DNA from: Thermoplasmatota archaeon
GTDB taxonomy: Archaea > Thermoplasmatota > Penumbrarchaeia > JASLWR01
Direction: 5' to 3'
NCBI GenBank assembly: GCA_030740765.1
Contig: JASLWR010000005.1
Span: 37,610 to 101,609, forward strand
Length of the DNA: 64,000 nt
Below the pieces are notes generated by a model, which was given only the letters and a program-made list of their open reading frames with translations, ran no database searches and was not told the origin of the DNA. Both the position numbers and the translations under genes were made by a program. Within the stretch, counting starts at the first letter, position 1; each line of letters opens with the position of its first letter. This document shows positions 35,487 to 44,338 of the stretch, piece after piece.

Positions 35487-36866
35487 ATGGACCTTATAAT
35501 AAAGAATGGAACCATCGTGACGGACAGCGAGACCTATGAAGCGGATATTGGCATCGAGGACGGCAGGATCGCCCTTATCGGGAAGGACCTCGCCGGAGCG
35601 GACGAGGTCATAGACGCCAGGGGAAAATATGTAATGCCGGCAGGGTTGGACGTTCATGTTCATCTCCAGCTCCCCTTTTGCGGTACGGTATCCTCGGACG
35701 ATTTCGTGACGGGCACCAAGGCTGCGGCGGCAGGAGGCGTCACAACAATAGTGGATTACGCCATTCAGAGCAAGGGCAATTCCGTTACCGAAGCGGTCCG
35801 TGCCCGGCGCGGCGAGGCCGACGGAAAGGTATGCGTGGATTATTCGCTTCACGGCGGTATAACCGATTGGAACGAGCAGACGAGAAATGAACTTAAAAAA
35901 CTCATCGACGACGGTATTGTATCGTACAAGATGTTCATGATCTACAGAAGCGAGGGATGGATGGCCACCGATTCCATGCTGTACCAGGCTCTGCTGGAAA
36001 CGAAGGAGCATGGCGGGACCATTATGGTTCACGCCGAATCGGTGGACGTTCTCGATTATCTTCTGGACAAATATCACAACGAGGAGGACATGAAGAAATA
36101 CGGTGCGTACTGCCACGTACTCTCCCGGCCTAATTTCATCGAAGAGGAAGCGATACAGCGGGCCATCAAGTGGGCCGAGGAATCCGGCGGGCGGCTTTAC
36201 GTGGTACACATGTCCACCGGCGGCGGAGCCGATCTCATCAAGGAAGCCAAAAAGCGCGGCGTGAATGTGTTTGCGGAGACCTGTCCCCAGTATTTACTGC
36301 TGGAGGACGATCTTTTCAAGGGCGAGAACGGTCATCTGTACGGAACCTGCCCGCAGATCAAAAAGAAAGAAGATATCGACCGTCTTTGGCATGGTCTAGC
36401 GGTGGGCGACGTGGATACCCTTGCCACGGACACATGCACCTTCGATACCAAGCAGAAGGCCATGTGGAATGGCGATTTCACAAAGATCCCCTTCGGAATG
36501 CCGGGCTCCGAACTGATGATGCCTCTGGTATACACCTACGGCGTGCGGGAAGGGAAGATAACACTGAACCAGTTTGTGCGCTACCTCTGCACAAACCCCG
36601 CAAAGATATTCGGGATGTACCCGGCCAAAGGCTCTTTGCAAGTGGGCACCGACGCCGATATTTTGATATTCGATCCCGACCAAAAGGTAACAGTGGACTA
36701 TCGGAATATGGAGACCAACTGCGACTGGTCCCCCTATCAAGGGTGGGAGCTCACCGGTTATCCACATATCACTCTTCTCCGTGGCAAGGTTATTGCGAGA
36801 GAAGGCAGTTTCGTGGGTCATGTAGGTGGCGGTAAATTCATAAGAAGGAAAAAAGCAATTAATTAA
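35487..36866 (+). CDS. hydA: Dihydropyrimidinase / D-hydantoinase
   Basis: 459 residues from ATG 35487 (ATG 35478 is also in frame; AAGGA at 35473-35477 fits 35487 better). A cyclic amidohydrolase: metal ligands in GLDVHVHLQLPF (His-x-His), the carboxylated Lys in GIVSYKMFMIY, His in IMVHAES and VVHMSTGGG, and the catalytic Asp in LATDTCTF. It opens dihydrouracil to N-carbamoyl-beta-alanine. The other steps of the pathway lie 18-25 kb away at 54.3-60.7 kb on the other strand. It is followed 19 bp later by a zinc-cluster protein. Confidence 0.95.
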   Translation: MDLIIKNGTIVTDSETYEADIGIEDGRIALIGKDLAGADEVIDARGKYVMPAGLDVHVHLQLPFCGTVSSDDFVTGTKAAAAGGVTTIVDYAIQSKGNSVTEAVRARRGEADGKVCVDYSLHGGITDWNEQTRNELKKLIDDGIVSYKMFMIYRSEGWMATDSMLYQALLETKEHGGTIMVHAESVDVLDYLLDKYHNEEDMKKYGAYCHVLSRPNFIEEEAIQRAIKWAEESGGRLYVVHMSTGGGADLIKEAKKRGVNVFAETCPQYLLLEDDLFKGENGHLYGTCPQIKKKEDIDRLWHGLAVGDVDTLATDTCTFDTKQKAMWNGDFTKIPFGMPGSELMMPLVYTYGVREGKITLNQFVRYLCTNPAKIFGMYPAKGSLQVGTDADILIFDPDQKVTVDYRNMETNCDWSPYQGWELTGYPHITLLRGKVIAREGSFVGHVGGGKFIRRKKAIN

Positions 36867-36885
36867 ATTACGGAAGTGACCGTAC

Positions 36886-37098
36886 ATGGGACTTTGTCTG
36901 GATCACGGCGTCTATTCCGGGGCGAGCTGCCCCTTGTGTTCTAAGGGAACGAAGGGTGGGCAGACCATTTGCCAGTACTGCCAGGGCCAGGGTTATCACA
37001 TCATAAGCGAGCCAACGGAGCATACCGCGAGAACGGACGACGGTATCCGAATCCCCTGTTCTTCCTGTGATGGGAAGGGATTTGTAACTTACGAGTAA
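36886..37098 (+). CDS. Small Cys-cluster protein with DnaJ-like zinc motifs
   Basis: 70 residues with four CxxC pairs: CLDHGVYSGASCPLC near the N terminus, then CQYCQGQGY and CSSCDGKGF, the last two matching the C-x2-C-x-G-x-G zinc motif of DnaJ. It probably binds two zinc ions as a compact cytoplasmic protein. It lies 19 bp after dihydropyrimidinase and may be cotranscribed. Its stop codon (37096-37098) lies inside the first hairpin repeat unit. Confidence 0.7.
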   Translation: MGLCLDHGVYSGASCPLCSKGTKGGQTICQYCQGQGYHIISEPTEHTARTDDGIRIPCSSCDGKGFVTYE

Positions 37099-37160
37099 AG
37101 GCGACCCTGCTGGCTCGCCACACTTTCAAACCAAGCCAGTAGGACTTGGCTTTTCAAGTG
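37095..37160 (+). repeat. Hairpin repeat unit A (without core)
   Basis: About 66 bp. Hairpin 1: GGCGA (37100-37104), loop CCCTGCTGGC, TCGCC (37115-37119). Hairpin 2: CCAAG, loop CCAGTAGGA, CTTGG. The two loops (CCTGCTGGC and GCCAGTAGG) are complementary with one G-U pair. The end TTTTCAAGTG recurs in the other units. Where other units carry the cruciform core, this one runs straight from CCAGTAGG to ACTTGG. Confidence 0.8.
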
Positions 37161-37280
37161 AAGGTGACCCTACTGGCTCATCAAACTTTCAATCCAGGCC
37201 AGTAGGCGACATAGAAACGTATGTTTCTATTAGCCCTAATAGAATCTCTGATTCTATGTCGGGCCTTGGCTTTTCAAGTG
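37161..37280 (+). repeat. Hairpin repeat unit B with 55-bp cruciform core
   Basis: Tandem to unit A. Hairpin 1: GGTGA (37163-37167), loop CCCTACTGGC, TCATC. Loop CCTACTGGC is the exact reverse complement of GCCAGTAGG in the second half. The core spans 37207-37261: CGACATAG and CTATGTCG outside, and inside GAAAC/GTTTC, CTATTAG/CTAATAG and GAATC/GATTC stems. The unit ends CTTGGCTTTTCAAGTG like unit A. The remaining gap to the gene at 37533 holds no gene I can support. Confidence 0.82.
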
Positions 37281-37532
37281 AACCAGTTTTATAATTTGTT
37301 TTCTTGCCTTTTTCCGATGCTCATCCAGGGGTTCCGTCGTTCCATGAATATTGTCGTATCGGCGGTATGTTTATCCTTGAAAATATATCCGGGCCTAAAT
37401 TATTAATGCTTGCAAGGCTTTCTCATCATTGATAATCCGCAAGATTTATTCCTTGTAATTTTATTGTTTTCATTACTGTGGGTAAGCTCAATGGGCGCTT
37501 GAGAGTCACTTGAAAAAGGAGTCCGATCCGGC

Positions 37533-37817
37533 ATGAAAAGGCTGTTATGGTGGTTGATCGCAGGGACGAAAGGCGGTATCAATCGTGCTAAGATAATTAT
37601 GATTCTCAAGGAAAGACCCTACAATGCGAATCAGCTTACCGAAAAGCTGAAATTGGACTACAAGACAGTCCAACATCATCTGAAGGTCTTGATAAAGAAC
37701 GATATAATAACATCGCCTCGTGGAAAGAAATACGGGGCAATGTATTTTCTTTCTGACCTGATGGAAACTCATTACGAAATTTTCCGGGAGATTTGGGATC
37801 AAATTGGGAAAAAATGA
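37533..37817 (+). CDS. ArsR-like winged-helix transcription regulator
   Basis: 94 residues. The core [35 protein letters not shown] and [15 protein letters not shown] gives helix-turn-helix plus wing of the HTH_20/ArsR type; no metal-binding cysteines are seen. AAAGGAG lies upstream of the ATG. The membrane protein gene begins 33 bp downstream, so it probably regulates or works with it. Confidence 0.85.
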   Translation: MKRLLWWLIAGTKGGINRAKIIMILKERPYNANQLTEKLKLDYKTVQHHLKVLIKNDIITSPRGKKYGAMYFLSDLMETHYEIFREIWDQIGKK

Positions 37818-37850
37818 ATAAACTAAGAAGTAAATAATAAAGGTGGGACA

Positions 37851-38345
37851 ATGAAGAAAACCGGAATAATAATTATCCTTGTAATCATCATCGCAATGGG
37901 TCTGCTGGGAGTGGTCCTGGGAAACAGTGCCTCTGATTCCCCGTCGGATCGGGCGCGGGATCGAATTGGGAAACGGTTCTTTCCCGAGAAGAAGCCCACG
38001 TGGAATCGTACCGAATCCTTCAACCGCAGCGACTTTTTCCATCGCGTGGAGGATATCGATCATAGAGCTTACATGGTAGTAAAATCCACAGTAACAATGA
38101 TCAACATGACAATTTCAATAATTCTAATATTCATATACATGAAGATATACCGTGAGGTCAAGTCTGACTTCACACTGGGACTGTTGATAGTAATGTTCGC
38201 ATTTCTGGTATATGCCATCACTTCCAATCCGCTTTTCTATTCCATATTCGGTTACTGGGGTTTCGGAATGGGGCCCTTCCAGATGATACCTGATATTTTT
38301 GGTACCATCGCTTTGTCAGTACTGCTGTATCTGAGTCTGAAATGA
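37851..38345 (+). CDS. Four-helix membrane protein paired with the ArsR-like regulator
   Basis: 164 residues. A signal-anchor helix (~4-24, IIIILVIIIAMGLLGVVLG), a ~55-residue polar extracytoplasmic segment, then three helices (~80-98, ~105-125, ~140-160). AAAGGTGGG precedes the ATG. No family recognised. Regulator plus small multipass protein is a frequent archaeal pairing in which the membrane protein may sense a signal. Confidence 0.65.
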   Translation: MKKTGIIIILVIIIAMGLLGVVLGNSASDSPSDRARDRIGKRFFPEKKPTWNRTESFNRSDFFHRVEDIDHRAYMVVKSTVTMINMTISIILIFIYMKIYREVKSDFTLGLLIVMFAFLVYAITSNPLFYSIFGYWGFGMGPFQMIPDIFGTIALSVLLYLSLK

Positions 38346-38422
38346 TTTTTACAGTGGTTATTTAGTGAACTTTTTTAAATGCATACAAAAAAAAATTCGA
38401 GGACCAAATTGGACGGTGAATA

Positions 38423-41020
38423 ATGACAAGTAAAGACACACCTGTTAGCATGTCACACTTTCAAGCCAAGCCAGTAGGCGACATAGAAACTTTACTAGTT
38501 TCTATTAGCCCTAATAGAATCTCTGATTCTATGTCGGGACTTGGCTTTACAAGTGAACGGAGTAAAGAGACGGATATGGGGTCCGAGAAAACTTTTTTCC
38601 CGGAATCCTCTCCAGAAAACCATGAGCCCCATTCCTCCGACAGGGGCTCTCGATCTCCCTGGAAAGCTCCACGAGAAGGGAAAAAGCTGGTCATGCTTTC
38701 CGCAATCGCTGTTGTTCTGATTCTTGTCCTTGCATTCACAACACATTTTCTGCTTACCGGGAACACAATATTCAGCCAGGAAAATCTACCGCCAAATGTG
38801 GTAGTCTACGTAAATAATGATCATATATATACTATGGAAAAGGTCGAATTAACAGCTAAGTTCACTGATGAGGACGGCAATGTTGTAAAGTGGGAATGGG
38901 ATTTCGACGGGGACGGTAACTATGAACAGGAATTATCGTCCTATGAAAGTGTATATGGGGAATATGCTGAAGACGGAGTATATTATCCTTCGCTACGGGT
39001 AACCGACGACAAAGGGGATTTCGCCAACGACTCGGTGAAAATTACAGTACTCAACCGTTTGCCCGATGCCAATATCCAAATAAGCTCGGTCAAGGAGTTT
39101 ACCAATAACGATATATTATTCGAGGTTTTGGGAACAGATCCGGATGGGTATATTGTGGAGTATAGATGGGATTTTGAAGGCGACGGAATTGTGGATTTTT
39201 CAACTCTAGATACCTCGGTAACACACAGATATGCTGATAACGGAGTCTATTATGCCGAATTGCTTGTGGTTGATAATGACGGAGGTGAAAACTCATCAAC
39301 TATAACAATAAGCATCGACAACCGAGCGCCGATAATAAATATCAATATGAAAAAGAAAACTGTGGCGACCAATGAACTTTTAGCGTTTGCCGCGGATGTA
39401 ACCGACCCAGACGGTGAGGTGATCCTATATGAGTGGGATTTTACAAATGACGGAGTTGTGGATTCCAGTTCAAAGATATCTGCCGATGCGGTGTTCTCAT
39501 TCGGGGATGACGGTAATTATACGGTGATACTGAGAGTAATGGACGACGACTATACCACAGCCGAATCATCCGTGGTAATAACAGTGAATAACGTTGAACC
39601 GGTGGCTATAGCTTCCGTATCAGAAGAGACAGTCAGTACTCTCGTGGACGTGATATTCCAGTGCAGGGGAAGTGATTCCGACGGAACCATTGTGAAATTC
39701 GAATGGGATTTCAACGGAGACGGGGTATACGATTGGGAATCGACCAGTCTGAAGGATAATTTTACCTATTCATATGATGATAACGGAGTCTACCATGCGG
39801 TTCTCAGGGTAACCGACGACGACGGAGCGATATCCACTGACGTTAAGGAAATTACCGTAAATAATAGAGCCCCCACTGCCAAGATCCTGATGGATGAAAC
39901 CCGGGAAACAACTGATGTTGAAATAATATTTGATGGAAATGGAACTGATGCGGATGGAGATATTTTAAAGTATGAATGGGATTTTACCGGTGATGGAAAC
40001 TACGATTTCAGCTCGCTGTCGAGCCCTTTGACTACATATATCTATGGTAAAGTGGGGACCTTTGTGGCCAGATTACGGGTAACAGATGACGATGATGATA
40101 CTGACGTGGTCTCCGTTACAATGACCATCGATGAGAATCGACCCCCCATAGCCCACGCCGGGGGTGACGGCAAATCGAATAAGGGTGAGACAATCATGCT
40201 GGATGGTTCAGGCTCTACCGACCCCGATGGTCATTCTCTCATGTACCAATGGAATTTCGGGGATGGTGTATTCGCCGACGGCAAGCTCTCATCTCATCTG
40301 TATATTGATTCTGGAACCTTTACGGTAACGCTTACAGTTACCGATGAAGGGGGACTACAGGATACCGATAGCTGTTTGATAACTGTCCTTGGGGGGAAAT
40401 ATGCCGTGGTGGTGGGCATCGCAGACTATCCCGGCCAGCTGAACGACCTTGATTACTGCGATGAGGACGCGGATCATTGGGAATCCTATCTTGTTGACAA
40501 GGGTTATATTGTTCATAAACTTCTGAATAGCGAGGCAACGAAAGAAAATATATTGATTGAGATCGCTTGGATGGCAAGCGCCGAAGAAGCAGGGAGTTAT
40601 TGTGTCTTCACCTACTCCGGCCATGGTGATTACGACTCTGGGTCATATCTTCTCGATTATACCGAGGAAGGGCTGTGGGATTACGAACTAGCAAACGCTT
40701 TTTCCTCGTTCGAGAGTGATCATATTTTCTTTTTCTTCGATTGCTGCGCCAGCGGGGATTTCGATGACAATCTGGGAGGCCAGGGCCGGTACGTTGTGGA
40801 AGCATGCGGCTACGATGAGTCCAGCCTGGATGATTCGGATCATAAATACGGTGCATTTACATATTGGTTCCTTGTGGACGGATTGGACGATAATGATTCA
40901 TGGTCGGTTGAAGATGCCTTTCAGAATGCCTATGATCACTGTTCAAGCGATTATGAATGGAATAGCTTCCACCCAGAACAAAATGATTCCGACCCGGACA
41001 ATCCCTTCTATTTATATTAA
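38423..41020 (+). CDS. Membrane-anchored protein: six PKD domains and a caspase-like (C14) peptidase
   Basis: 865 residues. The cytoplasmic N terminus (~1-90) is mostly encoded by the hairpin repeat at 38428-38555; GGTGA at 38415 supports the first ATG, so the repeat is translated. A membrane helix lies at ~92-112. Six PKD domains (~125-650) carry the WDFxGDG signature. The caspase fold (~655-865) has YAVVVGIADYPG, the catalytic His in TYSGHGDYD (~733) and the catalytic Cys in FFFDCCASGDF (~774). It is oriented with the peptidase outside. Prokaryotic metacaspase-like enzymes cut after basic residues; the substrate is unknown. If the repeat arrived late, the original start may have been ATG 38578. 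Confidence 0.88.
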   Translation: MTSKDTPVSMSHFQAKPVGDIETLLVSISPNRISDSMSGLGFTSERSKETDMGSEKTFFPESSPENHEPHSSDRGSRSPWKAPREGKKLVMLSAIAVVLILVLAFTTHFLLTGNTIFSQENLPPNVVVYVNNDHIYTMEKVELTAKFTDEDGNVVKWEWDFDGDGNYEQELSSYESVYGEYAEDGVYYPSLRVTDDKGDFANDSVKITVLNRLPDANIQISSVKEFTNNDILFEVLGTDPDGYIVEYRWDFEGDGIVDFSTLDTSVTHRYADNGVYYAELLVVDNDGGENSSTITISIDNRAPIININMKKKTVATNELLAFAADVTDPDGEVILYEWDFTNDGVVDSSSKISADAVFSFGDDGNYTVILRVMDDDYTTAESSVVITVNNVEPVAIASVSEETVSTLVDVIFQCRGSDSDGTIVKFEWDFNGDGVYDWESTSLKDNFTYSYDDNGVYHAVLRVTDDDGAISTDVKEITVNNRAPTAKILMDETRETTDVEIIFDGNGTDADGDILKYEWDFTGDGNYDFSSLSSPLTTYIYGKVGTFVARLRVTDDDDDTDVVSVTMTIDENRPPIAHAGGDGKSNKGETIMLDGSGSTDPDGHSLMYQWNFGDGVFADGKLSSHLYIDSGTFTVTLTVTDEGGLQDTDSCLITVLGGKYAVVVGIADYPGQLNDLDYCDEDADHWESYLVDKGYIVHKLLNSEATKENILIEIAWMASAEEAGSYCVFTYSGHGDYDSGSYLLDYTEEGLWDYELANAFSSFESDHIFFFFDCCASGDFDDNLGGQGRYVVEACGYDESSLDDSDHKYGAFTYWFLVDGLDDNDSWSVEDAFQNAYDHCSSDYEWNSFHPEQNDSDPDNPFYLY
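38428..38555 (+). repeat. Hairpin repeat copy 2 with 58-bp cruciform core, inside the caspase gene
   Basis: Hairpin 1: GACAC, loop ACCTGTTAGC, ATGTC. Outer stem AAGCCAAG/CTTGGCTT surrounds the core at 38479-38536. The core has CGACATAG/CTATGTCG outside and GAAACT/AGTTTC, CTATTAG/CTAATAG and GAATC/GATTC inside. The core is identical over all 58 bp to the inverted core at 49419-49476. It lies in frame at codons ~3-45 of the PKD-caspase gene. Confidence 0.82.
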
Positions 41021-41124
41021 GTCAATGATCAAGAACCTGACGCGTGGGTTATAGCGTTTCATAATGAAAAAGTGAAGGGAATTTTTAACATATATGTATG
41101 TAATTTGAGGCTGATTCTGGTAAA

Positions 41125-41161
41125 ATGGTATATAATCCGCAATTCATGATGTAGATGAATT
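41125..41161 (+). promoter_or_regulatory. TATA box and inverted repeat ahead of the ABC/FtsX operon
   Basis: TGGTATATAATC (41126-41137) is a strong TATA-like box, nearly the same as that at 48337-48348 before the calcium-repeat gene. Just downstream AATTCAT (41141-41147) and ATGAATT (41155-41161) form a perfect inverted repeat where a repressor would sit over the transcription start. Confidence 0.55.
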
Positions 41162-41245
41162 CTGTTTGAGAGAAATGGTATGTAATGCTAAAAAAAATGG
41201 GATTCTCGTGTTAGATATGAAATGTTGATTGAGGAAGGAAAACAA

Positions 41246-44200
41246 ATGGAAATATTTGACAAAAAAAAATGGGGATTTATCATAATTATATCGCTTCTGA
41301 TACTGCCAATTACTTATGTGATTGTAGAGTCCCATCTCAAAATTGAATCCCAAAAAATTGATAATCATTCATTTATTGTAAGGGCCGAGACTATCCCGTC
41401 TACTACTGATATTCCGACTCTAGTTATCGGTGACGCCTGGGATTATGATACTCTGCTTAATGTCACCACCACCCTGAGTGTTCTGGACCAGGCCATTCAA
41501 CTGGATGGCAACGTCAGCGAAAATATAAATTATTCTGTGGGAAATATTGAAAGGACCAACGCGAATGGTACCGAAAATCTGTGTTACCGGATCGATTTCT
41601 CCGGTGAAAGCATCATGGATGTTTCCGGTATGGACGGGAATGTTCATGCGGTGATGGATTTAGCGGTAACGGGCTCGGAATATAGAAGTGTGGCCGATCT
41701 TTCGCTTGTGAGAAAAGATACCTTCAGGAATGGTACCTTGTCTCTAGACTCTCCTATCGGATATGATATCTCCGAAGTGAATATCACTTCCAATGAAACT
41801 TGGAACGCTCCTGTGGAGGAATATGATTTTCCCATTTCATCCGGGGAGGAATGGAACCAGACGTTTTCAAGATTTGTCGCGTATTCCGGTGACGTTGGGG
41901 GAAATCCCATCGATTCACAGTTAGCCGAAAAAATCGTTCATAACAATTCCTGCAATGAAACTATATCCATAGAAATCAAGGGCGGGAAACTCGACACGTT
42001 TGTGGTGGCCATCGATAATGAGGCCGAACTAAAATATTTTTCACCGGTTGCTCGCAACTCTGCAATGACGATCTTCAGCTCGGGATATTACCTTGATATC
42101 CCAGGTCTTTCGGTAGAAATTAAAGAGGGAAAAACCGAGCTGGTGTCATTCACCCTAGAGAACTTTGTTTACTCGCTGCAGTTAGAGATTCCGCCGGTGG
42201 TTACTCCTGATTCTACGGTTATGATATCAGGCACTCTCACAGGCAACCTTAGTGGAAATGTTCAAATTGAAATTCCCGGCACCGGAATGTCGGTTTCCGC
42301 TGTCTTGGAGCAAGGAGCCTTTTCTCGTTATGTCCTGATTGACCGAACTCCCGATTATACGCCCACCGAAATAGACATAGGTTCGCATGGAGTAGTAGTC
42401 TACCGCGGCGAGTTTGATGTTTTAGGGGTGTCCACGATCACACTTGCCGATCCCGAGGTCAGCGTATTCTCCGCAAATATGTCGGCCAGGCCTTTCAGTG
42501 GGGTGTATGTTGGGGCGGAGGTGAATGTTTCAGCGGAAGTTATAAACCCTTCCATTGTACCGCTCGACAACCTTGAAATCAGAATTCAGGACAATGGTAA
42601 TATCGTTTTACCTGACCGAATAGTTTCTATAGCTCCGCAGAGCCTAAAGACGATATTCTGGAATTGGACCATTCAACAGGCAGGCAACCATACATTTAGC
42701 GTGATCCTCGATCCAAACGATATTTATTCGGAGAAACAGGAATACAACAACATTGCAACTCTCCAATACCGTGTAAGTGAAAAACCAATTTCGGGATTTG
42801 TAAATGTCACTCCGGTACCGGGTAACCTCTCGATGTACGAAAACGAAATGATGCAGTTCAATGCAACGGCGTTTGACCCCGATGGCACAATCCCTTCGGT
42901 TGAGTGGCGCCTGGACGGGGAAATCATAACTGTAAACAATAATTCATTTCAGTATCTTCCCGATTTCAATTCCTCTGGGAATCATACGCTCAATGCAGTA
43001 GCTATCGATTTCGAAGAACCTAATAATATTTCAATGAGAACAAAGCTCCAATGGAATCTCAAAGTATTAAACTTGAACCGGTTCCCCCTCGCTTTAATAA
43101 ATTCTCCGGTGTCAGGTTCGCAATTCTACGCGGGTGATAAGATAAACTTTTCAGGTATCGACAGCCTTGACCCCGATATAGTGAGAGAAAACATCTCCCG
43201 GCAAATAAATTTCACATGGGATTTCGGAGACGATACCAAGGGAAATGGGATTGAAGTTAAGCACAGTTTCGAAAATACTGGTATGTATGAAGTACGGTTG
43301 AATGTAAGTGATCCCGAGGGAGCGTTGAATTCAACTAGAATATATCTGAACATCACGGAACGGGTGGCTGATCCAGGGGAGATCCCGAACAGGTCGGATT
43401 ATGTGAACGAGTCGAAACCTAATGATGATTCCGATGATTCCGACCGGTCAATGTATCGATCTCCGCTTATCTTTGGATTTGTGATCATCTTGATCCCGGT
43501 AATAATTGTCATAATAGTGGTTAGAAAACGGAGAACAACAACGATAAATGATGGGCTGGAGGGTGAAAGAGATTTGGAGCTGTCAGGTCCGAGTGATGAG
43601 TCCCGGTACGGGAAACCCACACTTCGAGAGCCTTCTCTCAAGCGACCCCTTGTTGAATGCGTGGGCCTGAAGAAATCTTTCAAGCTGCCTGGCGGTGGCG
43701 ATTATCCTGTATTGAAGGAGATCTACCTGAAGTTAATGCCCGGGGAGTTCGTGACACTCATGGGCCCATCCGGATCCGGGAAATCCACTCTTCTAAATGT
43801 GATCGGAGCCATGATCCCTTCAAGCGGAGGGGAGGTGAAGGTAAATGGAAAGTCCTTGAGTGATATGGATTACGGAGAATTGACCTCTATCCGCCGAAAC
43901 GATGTGGGGTGGATATTTCAGGATTTCAATCTCATCGAGAACCTCACTGCCCTTGAAAATATTATCATACCAATGAACTTGGCGGGAAAGGTGGATCCCA
44001 GCGTGGATCTTCGGGCGAAGCAGCTTCTTGAACTTGTAGGCCTTGGAGACCGGATGGGTCATTTTCCGGATACGCTTTCTGGAGGTCAGCAGCAGAGAGT
44101 GGCCGCTGCCCGGGCACTGGTTAACGATCCTCCGCTTATCCTGGCCGACGAACCCACGGGAAACCTTGATTCGGTCTCGGGGAATGAGATAATTGAGTTA

Positions 44201-44338
44201 TTTAAAAAGCTTGCCAGAGAGAAAAAAGGGATTTTAATGGTAACCCACGACATTGAACTTGCCCGGGCTTCTGACAGGGTCTATATAATAAGAAACGGTC
44301 GGCTGGAGGAGTCACTTGCCAGGGAGGTGAGAGTATGA
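41246..44338 (+). CDS. ABC transporter ATPase fused to a large extracytoplasmic CARDB/PKD region
   Basis: 1030 residues from ATG 41246 (GAGGAAGG upstream; ATG 41222 adds eight). A signal anchor lies at ~10-30. The extracytoplasmic part (~35-730) contains beta domains, a CARDB-like domain (~395-510) and a PKD domain (~610-710, TWDFGDD). A membrane helix lies at ~740-765, then a short linker and a complete LolD/MacB-class ATPase (~795-1030): GPSGSGKST (Walker A, ~840), LSGGQQQR (signature, ~944) and LILADEPTGNLD (Walker B). A nucleotide-binding domain tied through a membrane helix to its own sensor is unusual. It overlaps the FtsX permease gene by 4 bp. Confidence 0.9.
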   Translation: MEIFDKKKWGFIIIISLLILPITYVIVESHLKIESQKIDNHSFIVRAETIPSTTDIPTLVIGDAWDYDTLLNVTTTLSVLDQAIQLDGNVSENINYSVGNIERTNANGTENLCYRIDFSGESIMDVSGMDGNVHAVMDLAVTGSEYRSVADLSLVRKDTFRNGTLSLDSPIGYDISEVNITSNETWNAPVEEYDFPISSGEEWNQTFSRFVAYSGDVGGNPIDSQLAEKIVHNNSCNETISIEIKGGKLDTFVVAIDNEAELKYFSPVARNSAMTIFSSGYYLDIPGLSVEIKEGKTELVSFTLENFVYSLQLEIPPVVTPDSTVMISGTLTGNLSGNVQIEIPGTGMSVSAVLEQGAFSRYVLIDRTPDYTPTEIDIGSHGVVVYRGEFDVLGVSTITLADPEVSVFSANMSARPFSGVYVGAEVNVSAEVINPSIVPLDNLEIRIQDNGNIVLPDRIVSIAPQSLKTIFWNWTIQQAGNHTFSVILDPNDIYSEKQEYNNIATLQYRVSEKPISGFVNVTPVPGNLSMYENEMMQFNATAFDPDGTIPSVEWRLDGEIITVNNNSFQYLPDFNSSGNHTLNAVAIDFEEPNNISMRTKLQWNLKVLNLNRFPLALINSPVSGSQFYAGDKINFSGIDSLDPDIVRENISRQINFTWDFGDDTKGNGIEVKHSFENTGMYEVRLNVSDPEGALNSTRIYLNITERVADPGEIPNRSDYVNESKPNDDSDDSDRSMYRSPLIFGFVIILIPVIIVIIVVRKRRTTTINDGLEGERDLELSGPSDESRYGKPTLREPSLKRPLVECVGLKKSFKLPGGGDYPVLKEIYLKLMPGEFVTLMGPSGSGKSTLLNVIGAMIPSSGGEVKVNGKSLSDMDYGELTSIRRNDVGWIFQDFNLIENLTALENIIIPMNLAGKVDPSVDLRAKQLLELVGLGDRMGHFPDTLSGGQQQRVAAARALVNDPPLILADEPTGNLDSVSGNEIIELFKKLAREKKGILMVTHDIELARASDRVYIIRNGRLEESLAREVRV

